The notes under the pieces were generated by a model. The model was not told where the DNA came from, searched no databases, and saw nothing but the letters and a program-made list of their open reading frames with translations. Source: Phenylobacterium sp. Root700 (lineage in GTDB: Bacteria; Pseudomonadota; Alphaproteobacteria; Caulobacterales; Caulobacteraceae). Taken from it: DNA of 64,000 bases. Below are positions 1 through 9,158 of the stretch, one piece after another. Position 1 is the stretch's first letter. Every line of letters starts with the position of its first letter. Location of the stretch: NCBI RefSeq assembly GCF_001429025.1, contig NZ_LMHT01000022.1, forward strand, positions 124,001 through 188,000. The letters are read 5' to 3'. The position numbers were made by a program, and so were the translations under genes.

Positions 1-2030
1 TCCAACGCGGCGCGCCCCAGGGCGAGGCCTACGATCTGGAAGTGAGCGGGGATCGCCTCGTCGTGACCTCAGGCGGTTCGGCCGGCCTGTTCTACGGCGC
101 TGTCAGCGTCTGGCAGCTCGCCACCGAGGTCGCGGGCAGGGGAGGCGTGGATATCGCCGCCCGCCGGATTGAGGACGCCCCACGTTTCGCCTGGCGCGGC
201 CTGATGCTCGACGGCGCCCGGCACTTCCAGGACGTGGAGTTCGTGAAGGGCTTCATCGACCGCATGGCGCTCGCCAAGCTCAACACCCTGCACTGGCACC
301 TGGTGGACGATCAGGGTTGGCGGCTGGAGATCAAGAAGTACCCGCGGCTGACCGAGGTCGGCGCCTGGCGCGTTCCCGCCGGTCCTGCCGCAGCGGCCGA
401 CATCGATCCGAAGACCGAGAAGCCGCGGGTGACCGGCGGCTTCTATACCCAGGACCAGGTGCGTGAGGTCGTGGCCTACGCCGCGGCGCGCCACATCACC
501 ATCGTGCCCGAGATCGAGATGCCGGGTCACGCGCATGCGCCCATCGTCGCCTATCCAGAGCTCGGTTCAGCGACGCCGGCGCCGACCGCGACATCCGGCG
601 ACTGGGGGGTCTTTCCCTACCTCTACAATGTCGACGACAAGACCTTCGGCTTCCTGGAAGACGTCCTGACCGAGGTCGTCGACCTGTTCCCCAGCCGCTA
701 CATCCACGTCGGCGGCGACGAGGCGGTGAAGGACCAGTGGAAATCCAACCCCGCCGTCCAGGCGCGGATGAAGGAACTTCATATCGCCAGCGAGGCCGCC
801 CTGCAGGGCTGGTTCATCTCGCGGATCGAACAGGTGCTGAACGCCAAGGGTCGGCGGCTGATCGGCTGGGATGAAATCCTCGAAGGCGGAGTCGCGCCGA
901 GCGCCACGGTGATGTCCTGGCGCGGGATCGACGGCGCCATCGTCGCGGCCAAGCTGGGCCACGACACGGTGCTGAGCCCGGCGCCGACCCTTTATCTCAA
1001 CCATCGCCAGACCGCCGCGCCGGACGGACTACCTGGCCGTGGTCAGGTGATCGGGCTGAAGGACGTCTACGACTACGATCCCATGCCGGCCGCCCTGAAC
1101 CCGGATGAACGCCACCACGTCCTGGGCGTCCAGGCCAATCTCTGGACCGAGCATATGCGCACCCAGGAGCGGGTCGCCTTGATGGCCTTCCCCCGCGCGG
1201 CGGCGCTGGCGGAAACGGCGTGGTCGCCGGCCGAACGCAAGGACTGGAAGGACTTCGCCGACCGCCTGCCAGCTGAACTCGGCCGCTATCACGCGCTCGG
1301 CCAGCCCGCCGACGAGACGGCGCTGCGCGTGCGCGCCATCGCCAGCCCGGACGGCGCAGGGGCCAGGGTCAGCCTGCTGGGCGCCGAGGAGGTGGGGGAG
1401 ATCCGCTACACCCTCGACGGCTCGGCGCCCAAGGCCTCGTCCTTGTCCTATCAGACCCCGATAGCCGCGCCGCTCGGATCGCGGATCCACGCCCAGGCGT
1501 TCCGGGACGATCAGCCCCTCGCGACCGCCTCCGAGATCGCGGTCGACGCCCGCTCGATCCGGACCCGCGCGAGCCAGGACCTGAAGTCCTGCAAGGACGG
1601 CTTAGTACTCAACCTTGAGGACGATGCGCCGGTGCGCGGCGACCGGGCGCGGTTCCTGATCGACGTCATGAACCCGTGCTGGATCTACCAGGACGCCGAC
1701 CTCGCCGGTGTGAGCGCCATCGAGGTGGCGGTCGGCCAACTGCCGTTCAATTTCCAGATCGGCAAGGACGTCGAGAACATCAAGTTCCGGCCTCCGGCCA
1801 CGCCCGACGGCGAATTGGAGGTGCGGCAGGGCTCCTGCGAAGGCGCGGTCGTCGCGACCCTGCCGCTGGCGCCGGCCACGAAATCGCAGGCGATCACCGT
1901 TCTGAAGGGTAGGATCGCCGGCGCCGCGGGGCCGCAGAACCTGTGTTTCACCTTCACCCAGAAGAGCGTCGAGCCGATGTGGGCTGTCGACCGTGTCACC
2001 CTGATCGTCGGAGGCCGCGATGACCGCTGA
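1..2030 (+). CDS. beta-N-acetylhexosaminidase, GH20 (5' end outside window)
   Basis: Removes terminal GlcNAc/GalNAc from chitin oligosaccharides or glycans, probably in the periplasm. The frame is open from base 3, so the signal peptide and true start lie upstream; 675 residues are visible. The first visible residues (EAYDLEV...GLFYGAVSVWQL) are the end of the small GH20b domain. The TIM barrel follows, with WRGLMLDGARH, LNTLHWHLVDDQGWR and the catalytic Asp-Glu pair in HVGGDE at 717-722. Next is a chitobiase-type C-terminal domain (IRYTLDGSAPKA, about 1400-1460). The last ~150 residues resemble a beta-jelly-roll carbohydrate-binding domain (inference). The stop overlaps the next ATG by 11 bases, so it is translationally coupled to the PTS genes, which fits GlcNAc release followed by uptake. 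Confidence 0.93.
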   Translation, partial: QRGAPQGEAYDLEVSGDRLVVTSGGSAGLFYGAVSVWQLATEVAGRGGVDIAARRIEDAPRFAWRGLMLDGARHFQDVEFVKGFIDRMALAKLNTLHWHLVDDQGWRLEIKKYPRLTEVGAWRVPAGPAAAADIDPKTEKPRVTGGFYTQDQVREVVAYAAARHITIVPEIEMPGHAHAPIVAYPELGSATPAPTATSGDWGVFPYLYNVDDKTFGFLEDVLTEVVDLFPSRYIHVGGDEAVKDQWKSNPAVQARMKELHIASEAALQGWFISRIEQVLNAKGRRLIGWDEILEGGVAPSATVMSWRGIDGAIVAAKLGHDTVLSPAPTLYLNHRQTAAPDGLPGRGQVIGLKDVYDYDPMPAALNPDERHHVLGVQANLWTEHMRTQERVALMAFPRAAALAETAWSPAERKDWKDFADRLPAELGRYHALGQPADETALRVRAIASPDGAGARVSLLGAEEVGEIRYTLDGSAPKASSLSYQTPIAAPLGSRIHAQAFRDDQPLATASEIAVDARSIRTRASQDLKSCKDGLVLNLEDDAPVRGDRARFLIDVMNPCWIYQDADLAGVSAIEVAVGQLPFNFQIGKDVENIKFRPPATPDGELEVRQGSCEGAVVATLPLAPATKSQAITVLKGRIAGAAGPQNLCFTFTQKSVEPMWAVDRVTLIVGGRDDR

Positions 2031-4530
2031 CCTGGTGCTGCGCTCGCCGCTGGATGGATGGGCCTCACCGCTATCGGAGGTCCCGGACCCGGTGTTCGCC
2101 GAGGCGATGCTGGGCGATGGCGTGGCGATCGACCCGACCGGCTCGACGCTCCATGCGCCCTGCGAGGGCGTGATCACCTCCATCCACGCGTCGCGTCACG
2201 CGGTGAGTTTGCGCGCCGCCGGCGGCGTCGAGATCCTGATGCATATCGGCCTGGAGACCGTCGCCATGAACGGCGAGGGTTTCGAGGCGCACGTCGTTGC
2301 GGGACAGGCGGTCGCGGCCGGTGACCGGCTGATCTCGTTCGATCTGGAGCTGCTGGCCCGCCACGCCAAGAGCCTGATCACCCCCATCGTCATCACCAAC
2401 CCAGCCGGCCGCGCGATCACCACGCGCTTTGTCGACCGCACCGTGAAAACAGGCGAGCCCTTGCTGGCCTTGTCCGGGGCGCTCGCCGGTGGCGTGGTCG
2501 CCGCCATCGCCGACACCCCCGAGTTGACCCGCGCCGTCATCGTGCCACTGATTCATGGCCTGCACGCGCGGCCCGCCGCCCGGGTAGCCGACACGGCCAA
2601 ACGCTTCGAAGCCGAGGTGTCGCTGGTGGCGCTCAATCGCCGGGCCAACGCCAAGAGCCCCATCGGACTGATGTCGCTGGGCCTGCGCCACGGCGATGCC
2701 GTCACCCTGGTCGCCACCGGTCTCGACGCCGCTGCAGCGCTCGAAGCGGTGGCGGAGCTGATCGAGGGCGGGATGGGGGAGGGCGCGCCGGTCAGGCCGA
2801 CGGTCTCCCCGGTTCCGTTCAGCGCCACGCCAACGGCCAGGCCGGGCGTCGCTGTCCTGCGCGGGGTCATGGCCTCGCCGGGCCTGGCGGTCGGCAAGGC
2901 GGTCAGGTTGTTCCTCGACGAAATCGCCGTGCCGGAACTCGGGCAGGGCGCGGCTCACGAGAAGGCGGCGCTCGACGCCGCGCTTACCGCAGTCCGGACG
3001 CGGATATCGCGGGAGGCCGAGGCCAGCGGCGGTCAGGCGCGCCGGGCGATCCTGGGCGCGCATGCCGCCTTCCTTGAGGACCCGGAGCTCACCGGCCAGG
3101 CCCTGCGGCTGATCGGCGAAGGCAAGAGCGCCGGCTATGCCTGGCGCGCGGCCATCGGCGCCTATGTCGAGGCTCTGCGCAGCCTCGGCGACCGCCGGAT
3201 CGCCGAGCGGGTCGATGATCTGTTGGATCTCGAACGGCGCGTGCTGTTGGTGATTTCCGGCCAGGAGGACCGCGGCCCGGACCTGCCGCAGGACGCCATC
3301 CTGCTCGCTGACGAACTGCTGCCGTCCCAGTTGATGGCCCTGGATCCGGCGCGGCTCGCCGGGATCTGCACCGCCGGCGGCGGACCCACCTCGCATGTGG
3401 CGATCCTGGCCGCCTCGATGGGCATCCCGGCCGTGGTCGCCGCCGGTCCTGGCGTAGCCCGCGTCAATGAAGGCACCAGCCTGATCCTCGACGCCGACGC
3501 CGGACTTCTGCACCTGGCGCCGGACGCCAAGGCGCTGGAGACCGCCCAGACCGCTCTCGCCGCGCGCAGCGAGCGCCGCATCGCCGCGCGCGCCACGGCC
3601 CGCGAGGACTGTCGGATGGCCGATGGCACGCGGGTCAAGGTGTTCGCCAACCTGGGCTCCCTGGCCGACGCCGAGGCGGCGGCCGACGCCGGGGCCGAGG
3701 GGTGCGGCCTGCTGCGCACCGAGTTCCTGTTTCTGGAGCGCGACACTGCGCCCGATGAGGATGAGCAGGCCGACGAGTACGCCGCGATCGCCCGAGCCAT
3801 CGGCGGTCGTCCCCTGATCGTGCGCCTGCTGGATGTCGGCGGTGATAAGACAGCGCGCTATCTACCCATCGCAGCAGAGGAAAATCCCGCGCTGGGCATG
3901 CGAGGAATACGCGTTCTGCTGCGCCGTCCGCATATCCTGCGGACCCAGCTGCGGGCGATCCTGCGCGGCGCGCCCCACGCCAAGATCATGGCGCCGATGG
4001 TCACTGGCCTTGGCGAACTACGCGCGGTGCGGCTGGTTCTGGACGAAGCCCGGCGTGACCTCGGCCGAGTCGGGCGGACCGACCTGGGCGTCATGATCGA
4101 GACCCCCGCCGCGGCCATGATCGCCGATCTGCTGGCGGCCGAGGCCGATTTCCTTTCGGTCGGCACCAATGACCTGACCCAGTACACCCTGGCCATGGAC
4201 CGCGGGAATCCGGACCTGGCCGGCGACATCGACGCCTTGCATCCCGCCGTCCTGCGGCTGATCGCCCAGACGACGCAGGGCGGGGCCAAGCACGCGCTTT
4301 GGACCGGGGTTTGCGGCGGATTGGCCGGGGATCTCGCCGCCGTGCCGATCCTGCTGGGGCTCGGGGTCAGCGAACTCTCCATGCCGTCCGCAGCGATCCC
4401 CGAGGCCAAGGCCATGATCCGGACGCTCTCGCCCGAGGCCTGCCGCGGTCTGGCGGCCAAGGCCCTGGCGCAGTCCTCGGCCGACGCGGTCCGGACGCTC
4501 TCCAACACCTTCCTCACCGGAGAAGCCTGA
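2020..4530 (+). CDS. nagF: PTS EIIA-HPr-enzyme I fusion (multiphosphoryl transfer protein)
   Basis: Cytoplasmic phosphorelay protein that takes phosphate from PEP and passes it to the sugar permease. Its 836 residues hold three modules in order: a Glc-type EIIA with active His75 (MHIGLETV), HPr with His182 (GLHARPAA) and the regulatory-Ser region SPIGLMSL, and enzyme I with His459 (GGGPTSHVAILA), followed by the PEP-binding barrel (SVGTNDLTQYTLAMDRGNPD) and the Cys loop (GVCGGLAGD). The order EIIA-HPr-EI is that of the GlcNAc system of pseudomonads and Caulobacter relatives. It starts inside the hexosaminidase stop region and ends one base before nagE, so one operon. Substrate specificity comes from its partners and is inferred. 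Confidence 0.95.
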   Translation: MTADLVLRSPLDGWASPLSEVPDPVFAEAMLGDGVAIDPTGSTLHAPCEGVITSIHASRHAVSLRAAGGVEILMHIGLETVAMNGEGFEAHVVAGQAVAAGDRLISFDLELLARHAKSLITPIVITNPAGRAITTRFVDRTVKTGEPLLALSGALAGGVVAAIADTPELTRAVIVPLIHGLHARPAARVADTAKRFEAEVSLVALNRRANAKSPIGLMSLGLRHGDAVTLVATGLDAAAALEAVAELIEGGMGEGAPVRPTVSPVPFSATPTARPGVAVLRGVMASPGLAVGKAVRLFLDEIAVPELGQGAAHEKAALDAALTAVRTRISREAEASGGQARRAILGAHAAFLEDPELTGQALRLIGEGKSAGYAWRAAIGAYVEALRSLGDRRIAERVDDLLDLERRVLLVISGQEDRGPDLPQDAILLADELLPSQLMALDPARLAGICTAGGGPTSHVAILAASMGIPAVVAAGPGVARVNEGTSLILDADAGLLHLAPDAKALETAQTALAARSERRIAARATAREDCRMADGTRVKVFANLGSLADAEAAADAGAEGCGLLRTEFLFLERDTAPDEDEQADEYAAIARAIGGRPLIVRLLDVGGDKTARYLPIAAEENPALGMRGIRVLLRRPHILRTQLRAILRGAPHAKIMAPMVTGLGELRAVRLVLDEARRDLGRVGRTDLGVMIETPAAAMIADLLAAEADFLSVGTNDLTQYTLAMDRGNPDLAGDIDALHPAVLRLIAQTTQGGAKHALWTGVCGGLAGDLAAVPILLGLGVSELSMPSAAIPEAKAMIRTLSPEACRGLAAKALAQSSADAVRTLSNTFLTGEA

Positions 4531-4531
4531 A

Positions 4532-6220
4532 ATGGCCTCGCCTCTCGAAGCTCTGCAGTCGCTCGGCCGCGCGCTGATGCTGCCCATCGCCGTTCTGCCG
4601 GCGGCGGGCCTGCTCCTGCGCCTGGGGCAGCCGGACCTCCTGGACATCCCGTTCATGGCGGCGGCGGGGGAGGCGATCTTCGCCAATCTTGGCCTGTTGT
4701 TCGCGGCCGGGGTCGCGGTCGGATTGGCGCGGGACAATAACGGTGCGTCGGGCTTGGCCGGCGTGGTCTGCTTCCTGATCGCCACCAAGGGCGCCGAGAC
4801 CCTGCTGCATGTGCCGCCCGAGGCGCTGAAGGGCATGGCCGGCGACGCCGTGGGCCTCGCCACCGCCGCTTTCAAGCAGAAGGCCATCGCCAAGGTCTCG
4901 GTGCCGATCGGCATCCTCTCGGGCGTGATCGGAGGTCAGTTTTACAACCGCTTCTCGAACGTGAAACTGCCGGAATACCTGGCTTTCTTCGGCGGGCGGC
5001 GTTTCGTGCCGATCATCGCAGGGCTAGCAGGCCTGGGGCTCGCCGGCGTCGTCGGCTTCACCTACGAAGGCCTCGACACCGCCATGGACGCGGCCAGCCG
5101 CGGGATCGTCGGGTCAGGGGAACTGGGGCTCTTCGTCTATGGCGTGCTGAACCGGGCGCTGATCGTCACCGGCCTGCATCACATCCTGAACAACATCGCC
5201 TGGTTCATCGTCGGCGACTTCAATGGCGCGACGGGCGACCTCAACCGCTTCTTCGCCGGCGACCCCACGGCCGGCGTCTTCATGGCCGGCTTCTTCCCGG
5301 TGATGATGTTCGGCCTGCCGGCCGCGTGCCTGGCCATGTATCACGCCGCCCCCGCGCACCGACGCAAGGCGGTCGGCGGGATGCTGGCCTCGATGGCCTT
5401 GACCACCTTTCTGACCGGGGTGACCGAGCCCATCGAGTTCAGCTTCATGTTCCTGGCGCCGGTGCTCTACGCGATCCACGCGCTGCTCACCGGCCTGTCG
5501 TTCGTGGTCATGAGCCTGCTCGATGTGAAGCTCGGCTTCGGCTTCTCGGCGGGCCTGTTCGACTATGTGCTGAACTTCAACAAGGCCACGCACCCGTGGC
5601 TGCTGGCGCCGATCGGCGCGGGCTATTTCGCGCTCTATTACGGCCTGTTCCGCTGGGCCATCGCCCGGTTTGACCTGAAGACGCCGGGGCGTGAGGCCGA
5701 GGTTGTTCCGTCCCAGGCCGTCCATGCGCCGAGCGGCCGTCGCGGCGAGGACTTCGTGACCGCCTTGGGCGGCGCCGCCAACCTCGTCAGCGTCGACGCC
5801 TGCACGACCCGGCTGCGCCTGGTCCTGGCCAATCCGACGGCCATCGACGAGGCCGCGCTGAAGGCCCTCGGTTCGCGCGGCATGGTGCGGCCTTCGGAGA
5901 AAGGCCTGCAGGTCGTGCTCGGGCCGATCGCCGATCAGGTGGCCGGCGAAATGCGCCAGTCCATGGCCGCCCAAGGCGCTTCGACCACCAAGGCCCAGAG
6001 CCTCGTCGCCCCAACGCATGGCGTTGATCTCGCGCGCTGGACGCCGGCGCTGGGCGGCTTGGCCAATGTTCGCCAGATCGAATTCCTGGCGGGCAGAATT
6101 CTGGCGGAGCTCAATGACGTCGCCGCCGTGGACGAGCCAGCGCTGCTGGCGCTCGGCGCACGCGGGATCGCGCGGCCGGCGCCAGGGCGCGTCCAGGTTT
6201 TGCTGAAGGTCGTCGTTTAG
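4532..6220 (+). CDS. nagE: PTS N-acetylglucosamine permease EIICB with a second, Cys-less EIIB-like domain
   Basis: Inner-membrane permease that imports and phosphorylates GlcNAc. Residues 1-380 are the glucose-family EIIC, with multiple membrane segments and the signature GVTEPIEFSFMF. An EIIB domain follows, with the phosphorylated Cys424 in VDACTTRLRL. After a short linker the last ~60 residues repeat the EIIB pattern: ALGGLANVRQIEFLAGR against ALGGAANLVSVDACTTR, then ALGARGIARP against ALGSRGMVRP. In the copy the Cys position is Leu519, so it cannot carry phosphate. There is no EIIA on this protein; EIIA comes from the upstream fusion. GlcNAc rather than glucose specificity rests on the neighbouring hexosaminidase. 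Confidence 0.93.
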   Translation: MASPLEALQSLGRALMLPIAVLPAAGLLLRLGQPDLLDIPFMAAAGEAIFANLGLLFAAGVAVGLARDNNGASGLAGVVCFLIATKGAETLLHVPPEALKGMAGDAVGLATAAFKQKAIAKVSVPIGILSGVIGGQFYNRFSNVKLPEYLAFFGGRRFVPIIAGLAGLGLAGVVGFTYEGLDTAMDAASRGIVGSGELGLFVYGVLNRALIVTGLHHILNNIAWFIVGDFNGATGDLNRFFAGDPTAGVFMAGFFPVMMFGLPAACLAMYHAAPAHRRKAVGGMLASMALTTFLTGVTEPIEFSFMFLAPVLYAIHALLTGLSFVVMSLLDVKLGFGFSAGLFDYVLNFNKATHPWLLAPIGAGYFALYYGLFRWAIARFDLKTPGREAEVVPSQAVHAPSGRRGEDFVTALGGAANLVSVDACTTRLRLVLANPTAIDEAALKALGSRGMVRPSEKGLQVVLGPIADQVAGEMRQSMAAQGASTTKAQSLVAPTHGVDLARWTPALGGLANVRQIEFLAGRILAELNDVAAVDEPALLALGARGIARPAPGRVQVLLKVVV

Positions 6221-6232
6221 CGGCCGCGAGCG

Positions 6233-6877
6233 TCAGCCGTCGGTGCGGTCGTAGGAGAACTGGATGCCGGCCGTGCCGCCGGTCTCGATGAACAGGTTCA
6301 TGAAGGCTGGAACCGTCGCGCTGCGGGCCCAGTCACGTTGCAGCTCGCAGAACAGCTGCGGCACGCTGATCATCTTGCCGCCGGCCTGTTCGATCCGGCG
6401 TAGGGCCGCGTCATGGGCGGCGAGCGATGTGCCGCCGACGGCGTCGGCGACGACATAGACCTCGTACCCGGCCGCCATCGCGTCGAGGGCGGGGAAGGTG
6501 AGGCAGGCCTCGGTCCAGAGCGCCGTCATGATCAGCTTCTTGCGACCGGTCTTCTCGACCGCCTCGCGGAATTCGACGTCCTCCCACGAGTTGATGGTCG
6601 TGCGGTCGTAGGTCGGGAACTCGCCCAGCACCTTGCGCAGCTGCGGGATCGGCGGCTTGTTCAGTCCGGTCTTCACGTTCACCGTCGAGTGGACAATGGG
6701 CAGGCCATAGGCCACCGCGGCCTTGGCCGCGCCGACGATGTTGTTGACCAGCAGTTGCCGGTCCATCGAGGCGATCGAGTTCACCTGCACAGGTTGGTAG
6801 TCGATGATGACGAAGGCGGAGTTCTGAGGCGTCAGCAGGTCATCGCGAACAGGATCGCGGATAGGTTCGCTGGTCAT
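6233..6877 (-). CDS. isochorismatase-family (YcaC-like) hydrolase
   Basis: Cysteine hydrolase of the isochorismatase fold, 214 residues, closest in pattern to YcaC. The nucleophile is probably Cys125 (ALWTEACLTFPALDAM) with Asp26 (FVIIDYQ); Lys82 is the likely third residue. The ATG at 6877 is preferred over upstream in-frame starts because a GAGAGA ribosome site precedes it and family homology begins there. It lies downstream of the pirin gene on the same strand, about 147 bases away with a hairpin between. The substrate is not predictable from sequence. YcaC relatives have unknown or broad amidase-like roles. Confidence 0.85.
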   Translation of the reverse strand: MTSEPIRDPVRDDLLTPQNSAFVIIDYQPVQVNSIASMDRQLLVNNIVGAAKAAVAYGLPIVHSTVNVKTGLNKPPIPQLRKVLGEFPTYDRTTINSWEDVEFREAVEKTGRKKLIMTALWTEACLTFPALDAMAAGYEVYVVADAVGGTSLAAHDAALRRIEQAGGKMISVPQLFCELQRDWARSATVPAFMNLFIETGGTAGIQFSYDRTDG

Positions 6878-6988
6878 GGCGATATCGTCTCTCTGCAGGT
6901 CCTCGCCAGGGCTCCACGCAGGATCGAGGTCCTGCGGGGCAGGGGACAGGGCGAGTTGGGCCGCCCCCACTGAGGAATGTCGACGTTC

Positions 6989-7017
6989 GGCCCCGGCCCA
7001 CATTTGGGGTCGGGGCC
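6989..7017. terminator. GC-rich hairpin between pirin and hydrolase genes
   Basis: GGCCCCGGCCCA at 6989-7000 pairs with TGGGGTCGGGGCC at 7005-7017 with one bulged base. On the + strand it is followed by TTT. On the minus strand, the direction of both flanking genes, no T-run follows. It may be a weak terminator or attenuator behind the pirin gene. Confidence 0.4.
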
Positions 7018-7024
7018 TTTCCGC

Positions 7025-7894
7025 CTAGGCGTGCGCGATCGCTCCGAAGCGGCCGGTGTTGAAGTCGTCGATCGCTTGATGGATCTCGGCTTCGCTGTTC
7101 ATCACGAACGGACCGTGGCCGATGATCGGCTCATCGATCGGCTCGCCCGTCAGCACCAGGACGACAGCGTCGCTGCTGGCGTCGATGGTCGCCGAGCCGC
7201 CTTCACGGTCGAGCATGACCATTTCGGCGTCCTGGGCGTCCTGCTGACCGTTAACGACGATCCGGCCGGACAGGACCACCAGCATGGTCGTGTGCCCATC
7301 GGGCAGGTCGAGCGTGACCGAGGCGTCGCGGTTCAGGCGCAGGTCCCACACGTTGATCGGCGTGAAGGTGCGCGCCGGCCCGGTGTGCCCGCGGAAATCG
7401 CCGGCGATGACGCGAACCCGACCCGCGCCGTCCGGCAGATCGACCGACGGGATGTGGCTATCCAGGATCGACTGGTAGCCAGGGGCGCTCATCTTGTCCT
7501 TGGCCGGCAAGTTCACCCAGAGCTGGATCATCCGGAACGGACCACCCGTGCGGGTGAAGCCCGGCGAGTGGAACTCCTCATGCAGGATCCCGCCGGCGGC
7601 GGTCATCCATTGGACATCGCCCGGACCGATCACGCCGCCTTGACCCGTGGAGTCGCGGTGAGCGACTTCACCGTCATAGACGATCGTCACGGTCTCGAAG
7701 CCGCGATGCGGATGCTGGCCAACCCCGCGAGGCCGCGTCGCGGGCTCGAACTGATGCGGCCCGGCGTAGTCGAGCAGCAGGAACGGGCTCACATGCGCGC
7801 CCAGCGAGTTGTAGGAAAACAGCGAGCGCACGGGAAACCCGTCGCCAACCCAATGGGCGTTGGGGTTGCTATAGAGTCCGAGGACCTTCTTCAT
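7025..7894 (-). CDS. pirin family protein
   Basis: Bicupin of the pirin family, 289 residues. The N-terminal cupin shows the metal-binding pattern with HPHRGFETVTIVYDGEVAHRD and later MTAAGGILHEE, and the family opening WVGDGFPVRSLF. Bacterial pirins such as YhhW can act as quercetin dioxygenases or bind enzymes; the role here is unknown. The ATG at 7894 has a GAGG site seven bases upstream, so the longer in-frame start at 7960 is rejected. It is divergent from the LysR gene with a 118-base gap, the usual arrangement for a LysR target. Confidence 0.9.
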   Translation of the reverse strand: MKKVLGLYSNPNAHWVGDGFPVRSLFSYNSLGAHVSPFLLLDYAGPHQFEPATRPRGVGQHPHRGFETVTIVYDGEVAHRDSTGQGGVIGPGDVQWMTAAGGILHEEFHSPGFTRTGGPFRMIQLWVNLPAKDKMSAPGYQSILDSHIPSVDLPDGAGRVRVIAGDFRGHTGPARTFTPINVWDLRLNRDASVTLDLPDGHTTMLVVLSGRIVVNGQQDAQDAEMVMLDREGGSATIDASSDAVVLVLTGEPIDEPIIGHGPFVMNSEAEIHQAIDDFNTGRFGAIAHA

Positions 7895-7994
7895 ATCGCA
7901 CCTCGTGATGGTGAACCGAGCACGGGCTCGATCTCTGTGGCCCAAAGAATAGGCCTCCACCGCGGGGCTCAGTAGATTGCCGGATCACACGCTG

Positions 7995-8012
7995 CGTCCT
8001 ACCAATAGGACG
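7995..8012 (+). promoter_or_regulatory. perfect inverted repeat covering the lysR ribosome site
   Basis: CGTCCTA (7995-8001) and TAGGACG (8006-8012) form a perfect 7-bp inverted repeat with a CCAA loop ending one base before the ATG. As RNA it would bury the AGGA ribosome site. As DNA, TCCT-N6-AGGA has the dyad shape of a LysR-type operator. Either mode would let the regulator limit its own synthesis (inference). Confidence 0.5.
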
Positions 8013-8915
8013 ATGCAGGACCTCAACGACCTCTACTATTTCGTCCAGGTGGTCGAGCAGGGCGGTTTCGCCCCGGCGGCCCGCGCTCTGGGCATGCAGA
8101 AATCCAAGCTCAGCCGCCGGATCGGCCAGTTGGAGGAGCGACTTGGCGTCCGCCTGATCCAGCGTTCCAGCCGCAGCTTCTCGGTCACCGAGATCGGCCA
8201 GGAGTATTATCGGCAATGCGTGGCGATGCTGGTCGAGGCCGAGGCGGCCCAGGCGGTGATCGACACGGTGCGCTCAGGGCCCCAGGGCGTGGTCAAGATG
8301 AGCTGCCCGCCGGGCTTGCTCTATTACAGCTTTGGCGAACTGATCGCGCGGTTCATGGCCGCCAATCCGTTGGTCCAGATCCATCTGAAAGCCGTTAACC
8401 GACGGGTCGACGTGATCGCCGAGGGTTATGACCTGGTCGTGCGGGCCGGCTCGCCGCAGGGCGAACCCAGCGGACTGATGATGCGCAAGCTCGGCGAAAC
8501 GCCGCAGTGCCTGGTCGGCAGTCCCGTCCTGCTGAACAGTGGTCCAGAGCCGACTGCGCCGACGGACCTCAGCGAGCTTCCGAGCCTGGACTTCGGTTTG
8601 CCGCAGGACACCCACGAATGGCGGCTCGAGCACACGGAAGGCCTGACGGCCGTGGCGCAGCATCAGCCCAGATTGATCACCGACGATCTCGCGTCGCTGC
8701 GGCTGGCCGCCATCGAGGGCGTCGGCATCGCCCAGTTGCCGTCCATGATGGTGCAGTCCGACATCGACGCAGGCCGCTTGATCAGCGTGCTGCCGGACTG
8801 GCGGCCGAAGAGCGATACGGTCTACGCGGTTTTTCCATCAAGACGGGGGCTGCTGCCATCAATCCGAGCCTTGCTGGACTTCCTCGCCGACGAATGCGTC
8901 GAGCACCGCCCATAG
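8013..8915 (+). CDS. LysR-family transcriptional regulator
   Basis: 300-residue LysR-type regulator. The N-terminal winged helix-turn-helix reads LNDLYYFVQVVEQGGFAPAA, then KSKLSRRIGQLEERLGVRL. The C-terminal part is a LysR substrate-binding domain of the AaeR/DsdC-like class (LVVRAGSPQG, EGVGIAQLPSMMV). ATG 8013 is used because TAGGA lies just upstream and the HTH begins at once; the 12 extra residues from an earlier start show no conservation. It is transcribed away from the pirin and hydrolase genes and probably controls them. Confidence 0.92.
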   Translation: MQDLNDLYYFVQVVEQGGFAPAARALGMQKSKLSRRIGQLEERLGVRLIQRSSRSFSVTEIGQEYYRQCVAMLVEAEAAQAVIDTVRSGPQGVVKMSCPPGLLYYSFGELIARFMAANPLVQIHLKAVNRRVDVIAEGYDLVVRAGSPQGEPSGLMMRKLGETPQCLVGSPVLLNSGPEPTAPTDLSELPSLDFGLPQDTHEWRLEHTEGLTAVAQHQPRLITDDLASLRLAAIEGVGIAQLPSMMVQSDIDAGRLISVLPDWRPKSDTVYAVFPSRRGLLPSIRALLDFLADECVEHRP

Positions 8916-9116
8916 CATAATTTCCGATAATATTCCTTAGGCGATGACAATGACCAGCGGGATTGGATTGCTGCCACCGTTGATTGCTGTCCGCAAAATC
9001 GTGCAGCTGGCGAGCCGTCCTCCGCCCCTTAGAGGTTCGAGATGGCTACGTCGGAAGGCCGACTGGAAAAGCTCCACCCACTCCCCCACCGGGAGGAACA
9101 CCCTCATAGGGGCCTC

Positions 9117-9150
9117 GGACGGCCGGCCGCTTGGCGGCGGGCGACCGTCC
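9117..9150 (-). terminator. hairpin behind the PEP-CTERM gene
   Basis: GGACGG (9117-9122) pairs with CCGTCC (9145-9150), enclosing a second GC helix (CCGC TTG GCGG). It sits eight bases past the stop of the minus-strand PEP-CTERM gene. It lacks a clear T-run, so factor-independent termination is uncertain. Confidence 0.4.
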
Positions 9151-9158
9151 CTAAGGCG

